A stretch of 64,000 bases of DNA, taken from assembly GCF_036924715.1 (NCBI RefSeq), contig NZ_JAZHSB010000001.1:4889001-4953000 (forward strand), in the 5' to 3' direction. The stretch comes from Bradyrhizobium sp. AZCC 1721. GTDB taxonomy: Bacteria > Pseudomonadota > Alphaproteobacteria > Rhizobiales > Xanthobacteraceae. Of the stretch, positions 52,734 through 61,294 are shown one piece after another; the stretch's first letter is position 1, and the number at the start of each line of letters is the position of its first letter. Below the pieces are notes generated by a model, which worked only from the letters and a program-made list of their open reading frames with translations, did not search any database and was not told the origin of the DNA. Both the position numbers and the translations under genes were made by a program.

Positions 52734-53130
52734 CCAGAAGATCTCGTGCCTCGATGAATTCTTCGGCGAAGCGCTCTCGCCCGCACGTTGGAATCTTGGA
52801 TTGGCCGGCTTAAGGCTTTGTTAACGTCAACCAATTGATTTCATTGAAGGGACAATGGGCTACGGCCTCAATCAATTACACATCGTAATGGGTCGGTATC
52901 CGGACCTTTCTCCGGGTCACCGCTCAAACGTCGCGAGCCTCGGGCCGCAGCGATCACCATCACGCCCGTGCCATGATTGATCTGCATTATTTATCTCACG
53001 CAGCGTTGGAACTAACATCGGCGGTTCCGTCTTAGGGAAACAATGGACCCGGGAAGCGGGGCCGGCAGTCGATCAACCAACGCTCCCGGGTCGCTAACCT
53101 GCCTCAGGCAGCCAATTCGGAGTGCGTGAA
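52734..53130. other. 397-bp intergenic region
   Basis: No gene is seen. It holds the divergent promoter regions of the AMIN/TPR gene and the small protein at 53131. A hairpin (GACCCGGGA and TCCCGGGTC, 53046-53092) lies shortly before the latter. A GGAAC word at 53008 lacks a proper EcfG partner. Confidence 0.5.
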
Positions 53131-53352
53131 ATGGCAACCCAGATCGTGATGGATCGTACTGGCGACACCCGGCATACTTTCGACGTCCATGACCGCGCGG
53201 AGGTCGAAAAGGCCGAGCGGCGCTTTATGGAATTGACCGGCGCAGGATTTACCGCAGCGGTCCGAACGGGACCCGGCGAGCAACGGGTTATCCGCTCCTT
53301 CGATCCGACGGCGGAAGAAACGCTGTTTTATCCGCGTCTCGTTGGCGGCTGA
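53131..53352 (+). CDS. Small hypothetical protein
   Basis: A 73-residue cytosolic protein (MATQIVMDRTGDTRHTFDVH, then AERRFMELTGAGFTAAVRTG and RSFDPTAEETLFYPRLVGG). This pattern recurs in rhizobial hypothetical proteins that may bind nucleotide or calcium, but nothing proves that. ATG 53131 is chosen over GTG 53122. It is five bases before the next gene. Confidence 0.65.
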   Translation: MATQIVMDRTGDTRHTFDVHDRAEVEKAERRFMELTGAGFTAAVRTGPGEQRVIRSFDPTAEETLFYPRLVGG

Positions 53353-53357
53353 CGGCA

Positions 53358-53801
53358 GTGACCCAGCAGATCGTCCTTGCGATTTGCTCATTTGTGCTGG
53401 CTCTACTCGGTACGGTGCTGCTGTCGGCGCTCTCGCTGGCAGTGGCGCGGTCCGGCTCCTGCAGCAAATCGTTTCGCTTCGAGACTGAGGCGCGAGCCCT
53501 TACGCTCTTGAAGGATTGGCTATCGCCGAAGCAGCGGGCCTCTTACGAGCGATTCCGGTATTTCGACGTCGTCGGGAGCCACACCGGGACGCGCTACCGG
53601 ATCCATCATGGGACGCAGACGAACATCGAGGAAATCAACGGCGCCGGCCAACATGTCTGCAAATGGTGCTTTGTTCCCGATGGCGACCTCGTCGCTGGCG
53701 ATGTCATGCTGGCGCAGAAAATTGCCCTTGAAACCAACGAGCGCGGCGCGCTCGCCGTAGCTCACCGCTCGTTTGTCTCGTCAGGGCCGCGCAGGTTCTG
53801 A
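53358..53801 (+). CDS. Membrane-anchored hypothetical protein
   Basis: A 147-residue protein. An N-terminal helix (IVLAICSFVLALLGTVLLSALSLAV) anchors a domain of about 110 residues (ALTLLKDWLSPKQRASYERF, RYRIHHGTQTNIEEI, CKWCFVPDGDLVAGDVMLAQKIALE). The C-terminal part resembles a domain of unknown function frequent in Bradyrhizobium. GTG start, likely co-transcribed with the preceding 73-residue gene. Convergent with motE. Confidence 0.6.
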   Translation: MTQQIVLAICSFVLALLGTVLLSALSLAVARSGSCSKSFRFETEARALTLLKDWLSPKQRASYERFRYFDVVGSHTGTRYRIHHGTQTNIEEINGAGQHVCKWCFVPDGDLVAGDVMLAQKIALETNERGALAVAHRSFVSSGPRRF

Positions 53802-53841
53802 CCGGACGCGTCAGTACCCTTCGCCGGGCAGCCATCCTGCG

Positions 53842-54627
53842 TCAGTTCGGCCTTTGCTGCAGGATTTTGCCTTCGATTTTCGGCAGCTCGGCCGTGGACG
53901 TGGACTTATCGGTGCCGGCGGCGCGGCGGGCCAGTTCGACCGTCAGCCGTTCGGCCGCTTCCGGCTGCATCAGGCCCAGAATGTCCGACATCTTCCGCGG
54001 CGCAATCTGGGAGGCGATTTCGTAGAGCACGGACATTTCCAGCCGATCGAACACCTTGGCGGCGTCCTTCGGCTTCATGCCCTCGTACATCGTGATGATG
54101 CCCTTGAAGCGGGCAGCGTCCTGTTCGGCCTTTTGCCCGCTCGCTGTCGAGATCCGTGCCTCGGTGGCCTTCATTTCCTCGACACGGCCCTCGATGCGCT
54201 TCTCGGCTGATTTCAGAAGGCTTTCGCGAATTTCGATTTCACGCGCGCGCTGCTCCAGTTCCTGGCGCCGCGCCTGCAGCCGTTCCAGGATGGCGCGCTC
54301 CGACGGCGACACCGATTGCGGGTTCTGGTCGGGAAACACCACGACGCCGTCGGGCTTCGGCGCCTCGGTAGCCGGCGCTGCCGGCTTCGGCGCCTCTTCC
54401 TTTTTTTCTTCCTTCTTGACCGAACCGGTGATGTCGGCGGTATCCGATATCGAGCCACCGGGGTAGCCCAGATTGTCCTGCGCCCAGGAGCGCTTGGTTG
54501 GCTGGCTGACCTGATAATCGAACACGTATCCGCCATCGATCACGAGGCCGGCGACCTTCAGCACTGCAAGGCCGAAGATCGCGACCAGCACGACCGGAAT
54601 GACACGGATATCGCGAAACGATTTCAT
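53842..54627 (-). CDS. motE: MotE-family flagellar protein (MgtE-like domain)
   Basis: A 261-residue protein with an N-terminal membrane helix (VIPVVLVAIFGLAVLKVAGLVID), a coiled coil (about 110-165, Glu/Arg-rich) and a C-terminal MgtE_N-like domain (MYEGMKPKDAAKVFDRLEMSVLYEIASQIAPRKMSDILGLM). In Sinorhizobium, MotE is a periplasmic chaperone for MotC. Here it is coupled to fliM through the DUF6468 gene by ATGA overlaps. Neither motB nor motC is in the window. Confidence 0.8.
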   Translation of the reverse strand: MKSFRDIRVIPVVLVAIFGLAVLKVAGLVIDGGYVFDYQVSQPTKRSWAQDNLGYPGGSISDTADITGSVKKEEKKEEAPKPAAPATEAPKPDGVVVFPDQNPQSVSPSERAILERLQARRQELEQRAREIEIRESLLKSAEKRIEGRVEEMKATEARISTASGQKAEQDAARFKGIITMYEGMKPKDAAKVFDRLEMSVLYEIASQIAPRKMSDILGLMQPEAAERLTVELARRAAGTDKSTSTAELPKIEGKILQQRPN

Positions 54628-55061
54628 GCGGCGAGGCCACTGGCCTTTCGGCGTTCGGAGAATGCTTCAGCCGCCGCGGCTACCGCCTTGGCTGTTGAGA
54701 CCCTGGGTGCCGCGGGTTCGGCTTCTTGCGAGGGCCGCGCCGCGATCGCGATCTTGGACAGCCGTCGAATGACGCCGTCGCCTTCGGCAAGCATGCCCTT
54801 CAGATGACCCGCCATCTGGGTCGCGGCGGCGAGTTGGCTGCCGAGATTCTCGTTGACGTCGCGCACGGTGTGCTTGAGGCCGCCGATCGCCCGCTCGGCG
54901 ATTTCGGTTGCCGTGATCAGTTCAGCGATCGTGGCTTTCAGCGAATGCTCGTCCGCCTTCAGCCGCTTCAGCCGCTTGTTGAGCAGCATGCAGTAACCGA
55001 TCGTGAGCAGTAGCAAAACCGCCACCAGACTCTCGATTACAATGCCAAGGAAATGACTCAT
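54624..55061 (-). CDS. DUF6468 flagellar-operon protein
   Basis: A 145-residue single-pass membrane protein (helix at 9-26, VIESLVAVLLLLTIGYCMLL) with a coiled-coil cytoplasmic part. It overlaps both fliM (4 bp) and motE (4 bp), so the three are translated in linkage. The family is always in flagellar operons of alphaproteobacteria in my recollection. Its role is unassigned. Confidence 0.8.
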   Translation of the reverse strand: MSHFLGIVIESLVAVLLLLTIGYCMLLNKRLKRLKADEHSLKATIAELITATEIAERAIGGLKHTVRDVNENLGSQLAAATQMAGHLKGMLAEGDGVIRRLSKIAIAARPSQEAEPAAPRVSTAKAVAAAAEAFSERRKASGLAA

Positions 55062-56260
55062 TGTGCCTCCATCAGCTTGGTTTGCTCGTCGGCCTTCTCG
55101 AACATCGCGAAGGTGGTATTCGGTTTGCGCAATTGCTTGGTGACGCGGATGGCGACGCGGTCGCCGACCCGGCCCATCCGCCCTTCGGTCAGGGTGACGT
55201 TTCCGCAGCGGACCGACACCAGCGCATCGGGCCGCATCTCCAGCGGCAGCGTGTCGCCGACCTTCAGCTTCATCAAATGCTTGAGCGGAATGTCGGCTTC
55301 ATACAGCACGGCATCGACCGATATCTCGGCCTGCGCCACTTCGGTGGCGAAGTGCCCTTCCCAGATCGGATCGCGGCCGAACTTTTCGCCCATGAACATC
55401 TGCAACAGAACCGGGCGGATCGGCTCGATCGTCGCATAGGGCAGCAGCAGTTCGATGTTGCCGCCGCGGTCTTCCATGTCGATGCGCAGCCGCACCAGGA
55501 TCGCGGCGTTGGCAGGCCTGGAGATCGCGGCGAAGCGCGGATTGGTTTCCAGCCGGTCGATCGAGAACGTCACCGGCGACAGCGGCCGGAACGCCTGCTC
55601 GGCGTCTGAAAGCACCACCTCGACCAGCCGCTTGACGAGGTTGGTTTCGATCGTGGTGTAGGGCCGACCCTCGATGCGCAGCGAGGTCTGACCGCGGCGG
55701 CCGCCGAGCAGCACGTCGATAATCGAATAGATCAGGCTGGAATCGACCGTCGCAAGGCCGAAATTCTCCCATTCCTCGGCCTTGAACACGCTGAGCACGG
55801 CCGGCAAGGGAATTGAGTTCATGTAATCGCCGAAGCGGACCGAGGTGATGCGGTCAAGCGAGACTTCGACGTTGTCGGAGGTGAAGTTGCGCAAGCTCGT
55901 GGTCATCAGCCGCACCAGGCGGTCGAACACGATTTCGAGCATCGGCAGACGCTCGTAGGACACCATCGCGGAATCGATGATGGCGCGAATGCCGGAATGG
56001 TCGTCGAGATTGACATCGCCGACGGTGAAGCCGAGCAGATTGTCGATTTCTTCCTGCGACAGAACCCGCTCGCCGGAATTCTTGTTGCCGAATTCGCGGC
56101 CGCCATCCTCGACCATGGCCGCCCACTGCAGCGCCATGCTCTCGGAGAGTTCATTGGCGGCAGCCTCTTCCGCAGCCGCCGCGGGATCTTCGGAATCCAG
56201 CGAGGCTTCCCATTGCGCGGCAATGGCGTCCTGGTCCATCTGGTCTTGATTGCCGGCCAT
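55058..56260 (-). CDS. fliM: Flagellar motor switch protein FliM
   Basis: A 400-residue switch protein of the C-ring, binding FliG and phosphorylated CheY. The conserved LSQEEIDNLLGF motif stands at residues 67-78 instead of the first 15, after an unusual acidic extension with two similar helical pieces (DAIAAQWEASLDSEDP and SMALQWAAMVEDG). The middle domain is CheC-like (ISRPANAAILVRLRIDMEDRGG), and the C-terminal SpoA domain covers about 300-385. Confidence 0.95.
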   Translation of the reverse strand: MAGNQDQMDQDAIAAQWEASLDSEDPAAAAEEAAANELSESMALQWAAMVEDGGREFGNKNSGERVLSQEEIDNLLGFTVGDVNLDDHSGIRAIIDSAMVSYERLPMLEIVFDRLVRLMTTSLRNFTSDNVEVSLDRITSVRFGDYMNSIPLPAVLSVFKAEEWENFGLATVDSSLIYSIIDVLLGGRRGQTSLRIEGRPYTTIETNLVKRLVEVVLSDAEQAFRPLSPVTFSIDRLETNPRFAAISRPANAAILVRLRIDMEDRGGNIELLLPYATIEPIRPVLLQMFMGEKFGRDPIWEGHFATEVAQAEISVDAVLYEADIPLKHLMKLKVGDTLPLEMRPDALVSVRCGNVTLTEGRMGRVGDRVAIRVTKQLRKPNTTFAMFEKADEQTKLMEAQ

Positions 56261-56278
56261 GATGCTAGATCCGCCCCA

Positions 56279-56770
56279 TCACTGCACGACGATTTCCTTG
56301 AACAGCACGGCGCTCACCTGCTGCGGCGCCACCGCGTTGTTGACGCGCTTGGTTAGCTCTTCCTTGAGGCGAAACAGGCCCGCCGAACCGTTGATGTCGG
56401 AGGGACGCAATTCGCGCAGGTAGGTCTGGAACAGATCGGTGACGCGCGGCAGGTTCGGCTTGATCGCCTCGACCTGCTTCTCTTCCTTGATCTCGAGCAC
56501 GACCTTGACGCGGAGATATTGCACCCGCTCGCCCGGGGCGCCGACCAGGTTGACCATCATATCGGGCACTTCGACGAAGGACGGCGGCTTCAACGGCGGC
56601 GCTTCGGCGTGCTTCTCCTCGCCGTGGCCGCGCATGAGGAAGAACCAGCCGGCGCCGGCGCCAAGGATGGCGACGAATCCGGCGACCGCAATGATCAGCT
56701 TGAGCTTGCCCTTTTTCGACGATGCGGCTTCTGCGCCGTCTACGCCTTCCGCCTGCTCGTTGTCAGCCAT
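56279..56770 (-). CDS. fliL: Flagellar basal-body protein FliL
   Basis: A 163-residue motor-associated protein. ATG 56770 is preceded by GGGCGGGG. One membrane helix (LKLIIAVAGFVAILGAGAGWFFLM) is followed by a periplasmic stomatin-like domain with FVEVPDMMVNLVG and a C-terminal FKEIVVQ. A TTAACCAT-type CtrA half-site lies on its strand at 56898-56905. It is the first gene of fliL-fliM-DUF6468-motE. Confidence 0.93.
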   Translation of the reverse strand: MADNEQAEGVDGAEAASSKKGKLKLIIAVAGFVAILGAGAGWFFLMRGHGEEKHAEAPPLKPPSFVEVPDMMVNLVGAPGERVQYLRVKVVLEIKEEKQVEAIKPNLPRVTDLFQTYLRELRPSDINGSAGLFRLKEELTKRVNNAVAPQQVSAVLFKEIVVQ

Positions 56771-57158
56771 TGCCCCGCCCGCTTCGATTCCGGAAACGAA
56801 CGCGGTTGCCACCAGCCTGGGTAACGATGCCCCCACAACGCGAAACAAAAGCCGCCAGCGCACACGCGCCCTCTACACGTGCAACGCTAGGGTAATAATG
56901 GTTAACGGAACCTTTCCATTCGCGCCCAACTGGGAAAAATCTGCCGGGCAAACATGGTCAACAAGACCTTTCTGCCGCCCCCTCCGCCCGCAGAAAAATG
57001 CCTAACCCCTTAAAAAATCAACCCTTCCGGACTTGGCACGGCTTTCGCTGAGTAAACGGCGTGGACCCGCCGGCTTGGGAGAGCCCAAAGGTTTACGACG
57101 GATCCGGATTACGGGCTTGGGAGAGCCTGCTTCGGATCGATCAAGGGGAGAACCACCG
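56771..57158. other. 388-bp regulatory region between fliL and flgF
   Basis: No gene is supported. It holds a CtrA-type half-site toward fliL (56898-56905), an AT-rich stretch near 57003-57020, a sigma-54-like promoter toward flgF (57033-57049) and two copies of GGCTTGGGAGAGCC near 57072 and 57116 of unknown function. Confidence 0.55.
57033..57049 (+). promoter_or_regulatory. Sigma-54-type promoter upstream of flgF
   Basis: TTGGCACG-GCTT-TCGCT. The invariant GG (57035-57036) and GC (57047-57048) are exactly 12 bases apart, and only the second T of TTGC is changed to C. Sigma-54 promoters for flgF-type operons are established in Caulobacter. The start site would be near 57060. Confidence 0.6.
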
Positions 57159-57923
57159 ATGGAGAATATGCTTCTCGTCGGACTTTCGCGGCAGATGACG
57201 CTGGAACGGCAGTTGGATGTCGTTGCCAACAATGTCGCGAACATCAACACGACGGGCTTCAAGGCCGACCGCTCGCTGTTCGAGGAATATCTGCGCTCGC
57301 CGGCGCATGAAGACAATTTCGTGCGCGCCGACCGCCGCGTGTCCTTCGTGCACGACCGCGCCACCTTCCACGATTTCTCGGCCGGTCCCTCCGAGCAGAC
57401 CAAGAACCCGCTCGACGTCGCGATCGACGGCAACGCCTTTCTGGTGGTGCAAACGGCCGCCGGCGAGCGCTACACCCGTGACGGTGGCCTGCAGATCAAC
57501 AACCAGGGCCAACTCGTGACCGCGAGTGGCGATCCGGTGCTGGGGACCTCCGGTCCGATCGTGTTCCAGCCGACCGACAAGGCGATCAACATCGCCGCCG
57601 ACGGCAATATCACGGTTCTTGAGGGCACCGGCAGCACCGACTCCATTCGCGGCAAACTGCGGCTGGTCTCCTTTGCCGACCCGCAGAAGCTCGTCAAGGA
57701 AGGCGGCAACCTCTACTCGGCGGGTCAGGGCGTCGCCGCCCAGCCCGACACCACTTCGCGGGTGCGCCAGGGCTTCATCGAAAAGTCGAACGTCAATTCG
57801 GTCCACGAAATGAGCCGCATGATCGAGATCACGCGCACCTACACGCAGATCTCGGCGATGCTGCAGCAGCAGCACGACCTGCACCGAACCGCAGTCGAGA
57901 AACTCGCCGACGTTCCGGCATAA
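57159..57923 (+). CDS. flgF: Flagellar rod protein FlgF
   Basis: A 254-residue rod protein (MENMLLVGLSRQMTLERQLD, VVANNVANINTTGFKADRSLF, C-terminal SNVNSVHEMSRMIEITRTYTQI). GGGGAG precedes ATG 57159. First gene of flgF-flgG-flgA-flgH. Confidence 0.95.
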   Translation: MENMLLVGLSRQMTLERQLDVVANNVANINTTGFKADRSLFEEYLRSPAHEDNFVRADRRVSFVHDRATFHDFSAGPSEQTKNPLDVAIDGNAFLVVQTAAGERYTRDGGLQINNQGQLVTASGDPVLGTSGPIVFQPTDKAINIAADGNITVLEGTGSTDSIRGKLRLVSFADPQKLVKEGGNLYSAGQGVAAQPDTTSRVRQGFIEKSNVNSVHEMSRMIEITRTYTQISAMLQQQHDLHRTAVEKLADVPA

Positions 57924-57941
57924 CACTTAAGGCATAGATCG

Positions 57942-58730
57942 ATGCGCGCACTTTACACAGCAGCGACCGGCATGGCGGCACAGGAACTCAACGTTCAGGT
58001 GATCTCCAACAACATCGCCAATATGCGCACCACCGGCTACAAGAAGCAGCGCGCGGCATTCCAGGACCTGATCTATGACCATGTGCGCCGCGTCGGCGCG
58101 CAGGCTTCCGACCAGGGCACCATCCTGCCGGTCGGCGTCGACATCGGCGGCGGCGTCAAGACCGTCGGCACGCCGCGGCTGATGGGCCAGGGCACACTGT
58201 CGCCGACCGGCAACGACCTCGACGTCGCGATCCGCGGCGAAGGTTTCTTCAAGATCCAGGTGCCCGACGGCACCTATGCCTATACCCGCGACGGCTCGTT
58301 CATGATGGACGCGCAAGGCCGCGTCGTCACCGCCCAGGGCAACCCGGTGCAGCCGACGATCACGATCCCGCAGAATTCCTCGCAGATCACCATCAACGCG
58401 CAGGGTCAGCTCACGGTGATGCTGCCGGGCTCGACCACGCCGACGCTCGTCGGCCAGATCGGCCTGACCCGGTTCATCAACAAGGCCGGCCTCAATCCGA
58501 TCGGCGACAATCTGTTCACGGACACCCCGGCCTCCGGTACGCCACAGGACGGCATCGCCAACACTGACGGCTTTGGCGACATGCAGCAGGGCAACCTCGA
58601 ACAGGCCAACGTCGAGGTGGTGACCGAAATCTCCGACCTGATCGCCGCCCAGCGCGCCTATGAGATGAACGCCAAGGTCGTCAGCGCGGCCGACCAGATG
58701 CTGCAATCCACCTCAAACATGTTCCGCTAG
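57942..58730 (+). CDS. flgG: Flagellar distal rod protein FlgG
   Basis: A 262-residue distal rod protein (MRALYTAATGMAAQELNVQV, ISNNIANMRTTGYKKQRAAF; C-terminal LEQANVEVVTEISDLIAAQR and RAYEMNAKVVSAADQML). It lies 18 bases after flgF. Confidence 0.97.
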   Translation: MRALYTAATGMAAQELNVQVISNNIANMRTTGYKKQRAAFQDLIYDHVRRVGAQASDQGTILPVGVDIGGGVKTVGTPRLMGQGTLSPTGNDLDVAIRGEGFFKIQVPDGTYAYTRDGSFMMDAQGRVVTAQGNPVQPTITIPQNSSQITINAQGQLTVMLPGSTTPTLVGQIGLTRFINKAGLNPIGDNLFTDTPASGTPQDGIANTDGFGDMQQGNLEQANVEVVTEISDLIAAQRAYEMNAKVVSAADQMLQSTSNMFR

Positions 58731-58740
58731 AGGACTGGTC

Positions 58741-59823
58741 ATGATCGCCCGCGCCCTCCTCCTGGCCGCCGCCCTGATCGCCGCATCGAGTACGGCCGCT
58801 GTCGCGCAGACCCGGGAAAGCATCGCGAACCGCAACGTGATCGTCACGCCCGTGCTGCGTGCCAACGTGCAGGTATCGGGCGACCTCGTGCGGATCGGCG
58901 ACGTGATCGACAACGCCGGCAGCGCCGCGCAGATCGCGATCTATCGCGCCCCGGATCTCGGCACCACCGGCTCGCTGCCGGTAGCGCAGGTGCTCAACAC
59001 GCTCCGTGCCCATCATGTGATCGGCGTCGACACCCGCGACCTCAGGGAAATTTCGGTAACGCGTCTGGCCCGCCTGCTCGAAGGCAAGGACATCGAGCTG
59101 CAGGTTGCACGCGCGCTGGAGCGCCGCAATGGTCTCGGCGACGCCGCCAATCTGTCGATGACCTTCGACCGCGATCCCGGCGACGTCAGGCTGGATGCCG
59201 GCTTTAGCGGTAGCCTGCAGGCGACCATCGTGCGCTACGACAATCGCAACGGCCGCTTCGACGTCACCTTTGAGATCGCCAACGAGAACGGCGCCGCTGC
59301 TGCCAAGCTGCGTTTTACCGGCACGGCGATCGAGACCGTCGAGGCCGCGGTGCTGGCGCGCAACGTCGAGCGCAATGAGGTCTTGAAATCGTCCGACGTG
59401 GTGATCGAGCGTCGCCCGAAAGCGGAAGTCGGCCCTGATGCCGCTGCGCGCGATCGCACGGTGGGCATGCAGGCCCGCCGCCAGCTCCGCGCCGGCCAGG
59501 CCATCAGGACCGCAGATCTCGCCAAGCCCGATTTGGTACAGCGCGACCAGAACGTCATGTTGATCTACGAGACGCCCGGAATCTACCTCACCATGCGCGG
59601 CAAGGCGCTGGACAGCGGCACCGAAGGTGACGTCGTCACCGTCATGAACCTGCAGTCGAAGCGCACGGTGTCCGGCACCGTAACTGGCCGTGGGCAGGTC
59701 TCGATCTCACCGCCGGCGCCTCGCCTGCCGCAGACCAGCGAGGCCACCTCCTCGCTCGGCAAAGCACCCGCACCCGTCGCCGTAGCTACCGTCAGTTCGC
59801 CAGTCGCTCCAAAAGCCGAGTAA
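58741..59823 (+). CDS. flgA: Flagellar P-ring assembly chaperone FlgA
   Basis: A 360-residue periplasmic protein, longer than the roughly 220 residues of enteric FlgA. A signal peptide (MIARALLLAAALIAASSTAA) precedes an extra N-terminal beta domain. The SAF/FlgA domain (about 200-330, VLARNVERNEVLKSSDVVIE and RQLRAGQAIRTADLAKPDLV) is followed by a Pro-rich tail. It assists P-ring (FlgI) assembly; flgI is outside the window. Confidence 0.92.
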   Translation: MIARALLLAAALIAASSTAAVAQTRESIANRNVIVTPVLRANVQVSGDLVRIGDVIDNAGSAAQIAIYRAPDLGTTGSLPVAQVLNTLRAHHVIGVDTRDLREISVTRLARLLEGKDIELQVARALERRNGLGDAANLSMTFDRDPGDVRLDAGFSGSLQATIVRYDNRNGRFDVTFEIANENGAAAAKLRFTGTAIETVEAAVLARNVERNEVLKSSDVVIERRPKAEVGPDAAARDRTVGMQARRQLRAGQAIRTADLAKPDLVQRDQNVMLIYETPGIYLTMRGKALDSGTEGDVVTVMNLQSKRTVSGTVTGRGQVSISPPAPRLPQTSEATSSLGKAPAPVAVATVSSPVAPKAE

Positions 59824-59828
59824 TGTAA

Positions 59829-60581
59829 ATGTCAGTCACCCGTCTCAACCGTCTCGCTCTCTCCGGCGCCATGCTGTCGCTGGCCGCCTTCGCGAGCGGT
59901 TGCTCCTCGATCGACCGTCTGTCGCAGATCGGCGAAAAGCCGAAGCTGACCGAGATCGAAAACCCGACCACGCAGCCCGGCTACAAGCCGGTGCAGATGC
60001 CGATGCCGAAGCCGGAGCAGGCCTCCTATAACGCCAACTCGCTGTGGCGGAATGGCTCGCGTGCCTTCTTCAAGGATCAGCGCGCGGCGCGTATCGGCGA
60101 CCTCCTGACGGTGACCGTCAACATCACCGACAAGGCCAACCTGTCCAACGAGACCCAACGCAGCCGCTCGGCCAAGGAAGACTCGGGGATCACCGATTTC
60201 ATTGGGTCAAGCACGATCACGCAGGCAAACAAGATCCTGCCCGGCAAGATCCTGACCACGGACTCGACGTCATCGAGCGACGGCAAGGGCTCGGTCAACC
60301 GCCAGGAAGCGTTGCAGACCAACGTCGCGGCCGTGGTCACGCAGGTGCTGCCGAACGGCAATCTCGTGGTCGAAGGAAAACAGGAAATCCGCGTCAACTT
60401 CGAGATCCGCGAACTGATCGTCGCCGGCATCGTCCGCCCCGAAGACATCCAGAGCGACAACACCATCGATTCCACCAAGATCGCGCAGGCCCGCATCGCC
60501 TATGGCGGCCGCGGCCAGATCACCGACGTGCAGCAACCCCGTTACGGGCAACAGGTGATGGACGTGCTGCTGCCGTTCTAG
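59829..60581 (+). CDS. flgH: Flagellar L-ring protein FlgH
   Basis: A 250-residue outer-membrane lipoprotein. The lipobox (FASGC) follows a signal of about 24 residues. The conserved SLWRNGSRAFFKDQRAARIGD and EGKQEIRVNFEIRELIVAGI blocks are present. It starts five bases after flgA, and a hairpin terminator follows. Confidence 0.95.
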   Translation: MSVTRLNRLALSGAMLSLAAFASGCSSIDRLSQIGEKPKLTEIENPTTQPGYKPVQMPMPKPEQASYNANSLWRNGSRAFFKDQRAARIGDLLTVTVNITDKANLSNETQRSRSAKEDSGITDFIGSSTITQANKILPGKILTTDSTSSSDGKGSVNRQEALQTNVAAVVTQVLPNGNLVVEGKQEIRVNFEIRELIVAGIVRPEDIQSDNTIDSTKIAQARIAYGGRGQITDVQQPRYGQQVMDVLLPF

Positions 60582-60638
60582 TTTCTCCCGAGCTCCCACA
60601 CTCCATCGCGAACCTAGGCGCGATGAAGTGTATCAACG

Positions 60639-60670
60639 CGGCCTCCGTCAGTCTCCCCTGGCGGAGGCCG
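60639..60670 (+). terminator. Terminator after flgH (copy 1 of a covarying hairpin)
   Basis: CGGCCTCCG, 14-base loop, CGGAGGCCG, then TGGTCGTTTTG. The surrounding 42 bases align with those at 61649-61690. Confidence 0.75.
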
Positions 60671-60742
60671 TGGTCGTTTTGTGATCCAAGGAGATGCTTG
60701 CTCCAGCGCAAGCCGCCTGCCCCTCGTCGTCTTCCCATGTTG

Positions 60743-60767
60743 GAACCGAACCTACCCGCCGGCGTTC
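60743..60767 (+). promoter_or_regulatory. EcfG (general stress sigma factor) promoter
   Basis: GGAAC-N16-CGTT, a full match to the established alphaproteobacterial EcfG consensus, ending 31 bases before the yidB-like start. It implies control of the yidB-glsB pair by the PhyR-NepR-EcfG system. Confidence 0.75.
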
Positions 60768-60798
60768 CTGACAGCAACCATCTGCATGGAGGCTAATC

Positions 60799-61251
60799 AT
60801 GGGCCGCGGAATGCCATCGATGACTGCTCTGCTCGGGCTGCTCGCCATTGCGGGATATCAGAACCGCGACAAACTGGCAGAACTTCTCAAGGGCGTTGGG
60901 GGCCAGCCGAACACAGGCGGTGGACAGCAGCCGCTGGGCGGCTTGCTGGGCAATTTGAGCGGCATGTTGGGCGGCGCCGGGGTTGGCGGCCTGCTCAACG
61001 GCGGGATCGGCGAGTTGCTCGAAAGTTTCAAGCAAAACGGCCAGGGCGAGAAGGCTGAATCCTGGATCAACCAAGGCCCGAACAAGGATGTCTCGCCTCC
61101 GGAATTGAAGCAAGCGATCGGGTCCGACGTACTGGCACAACTCGAACAGCAGACCGGACTTTCGCAGGAGGAGATCCTGGCGAGATTGTCTCGCGAGCTT
61201 CCGGCAGCCGTCGACAAGTACACACCGGACGGCCGTTTGCCCGCAGCATGA
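60799..61251 (+). CDS. YidB/DUF937 family protein
   Basis: A 150-residue protein with a glycine-rich middle (LGGLLGNLSGMLGGAGVGGL) and a C-terminal helical part (QAIGSDVLAQLEQQTGLSQ, EEILARLSRELPAAVDKYTP) typical of YidB. GGAGG precedes ATG 60799. It lies behind an EcfG promoter and 43 bases before a GlsB-like gene. The role in stress tolerance is unknown. Confidence 0.85.
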   Translation: MGRGMPSMTALLGLLAIAGYQNRDKLAELLKGVGGQPNTGGGQQPLGGLLGNLSGMLGGAGVGGLLNGGIGELLESFKQNGQGEKAESWINQGPNKDVSPPELKQAIGSDVLAQLEQQTGLSQEEILARLSRELPAAVDKYTPDGRLPAA

Positions 61252-61294
61252 GTTAATGGACGTGACATTGGGGCAAACAACAGGGAGCATCGAG

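Noticed and set aside
53008-53030. Possible EcfG promoter before 53131
   Set aside because: GGAAC is present, but the nearest partner is CGTC at 15-bp spacing, outside the accepted 16-17 bp and not CGTT.
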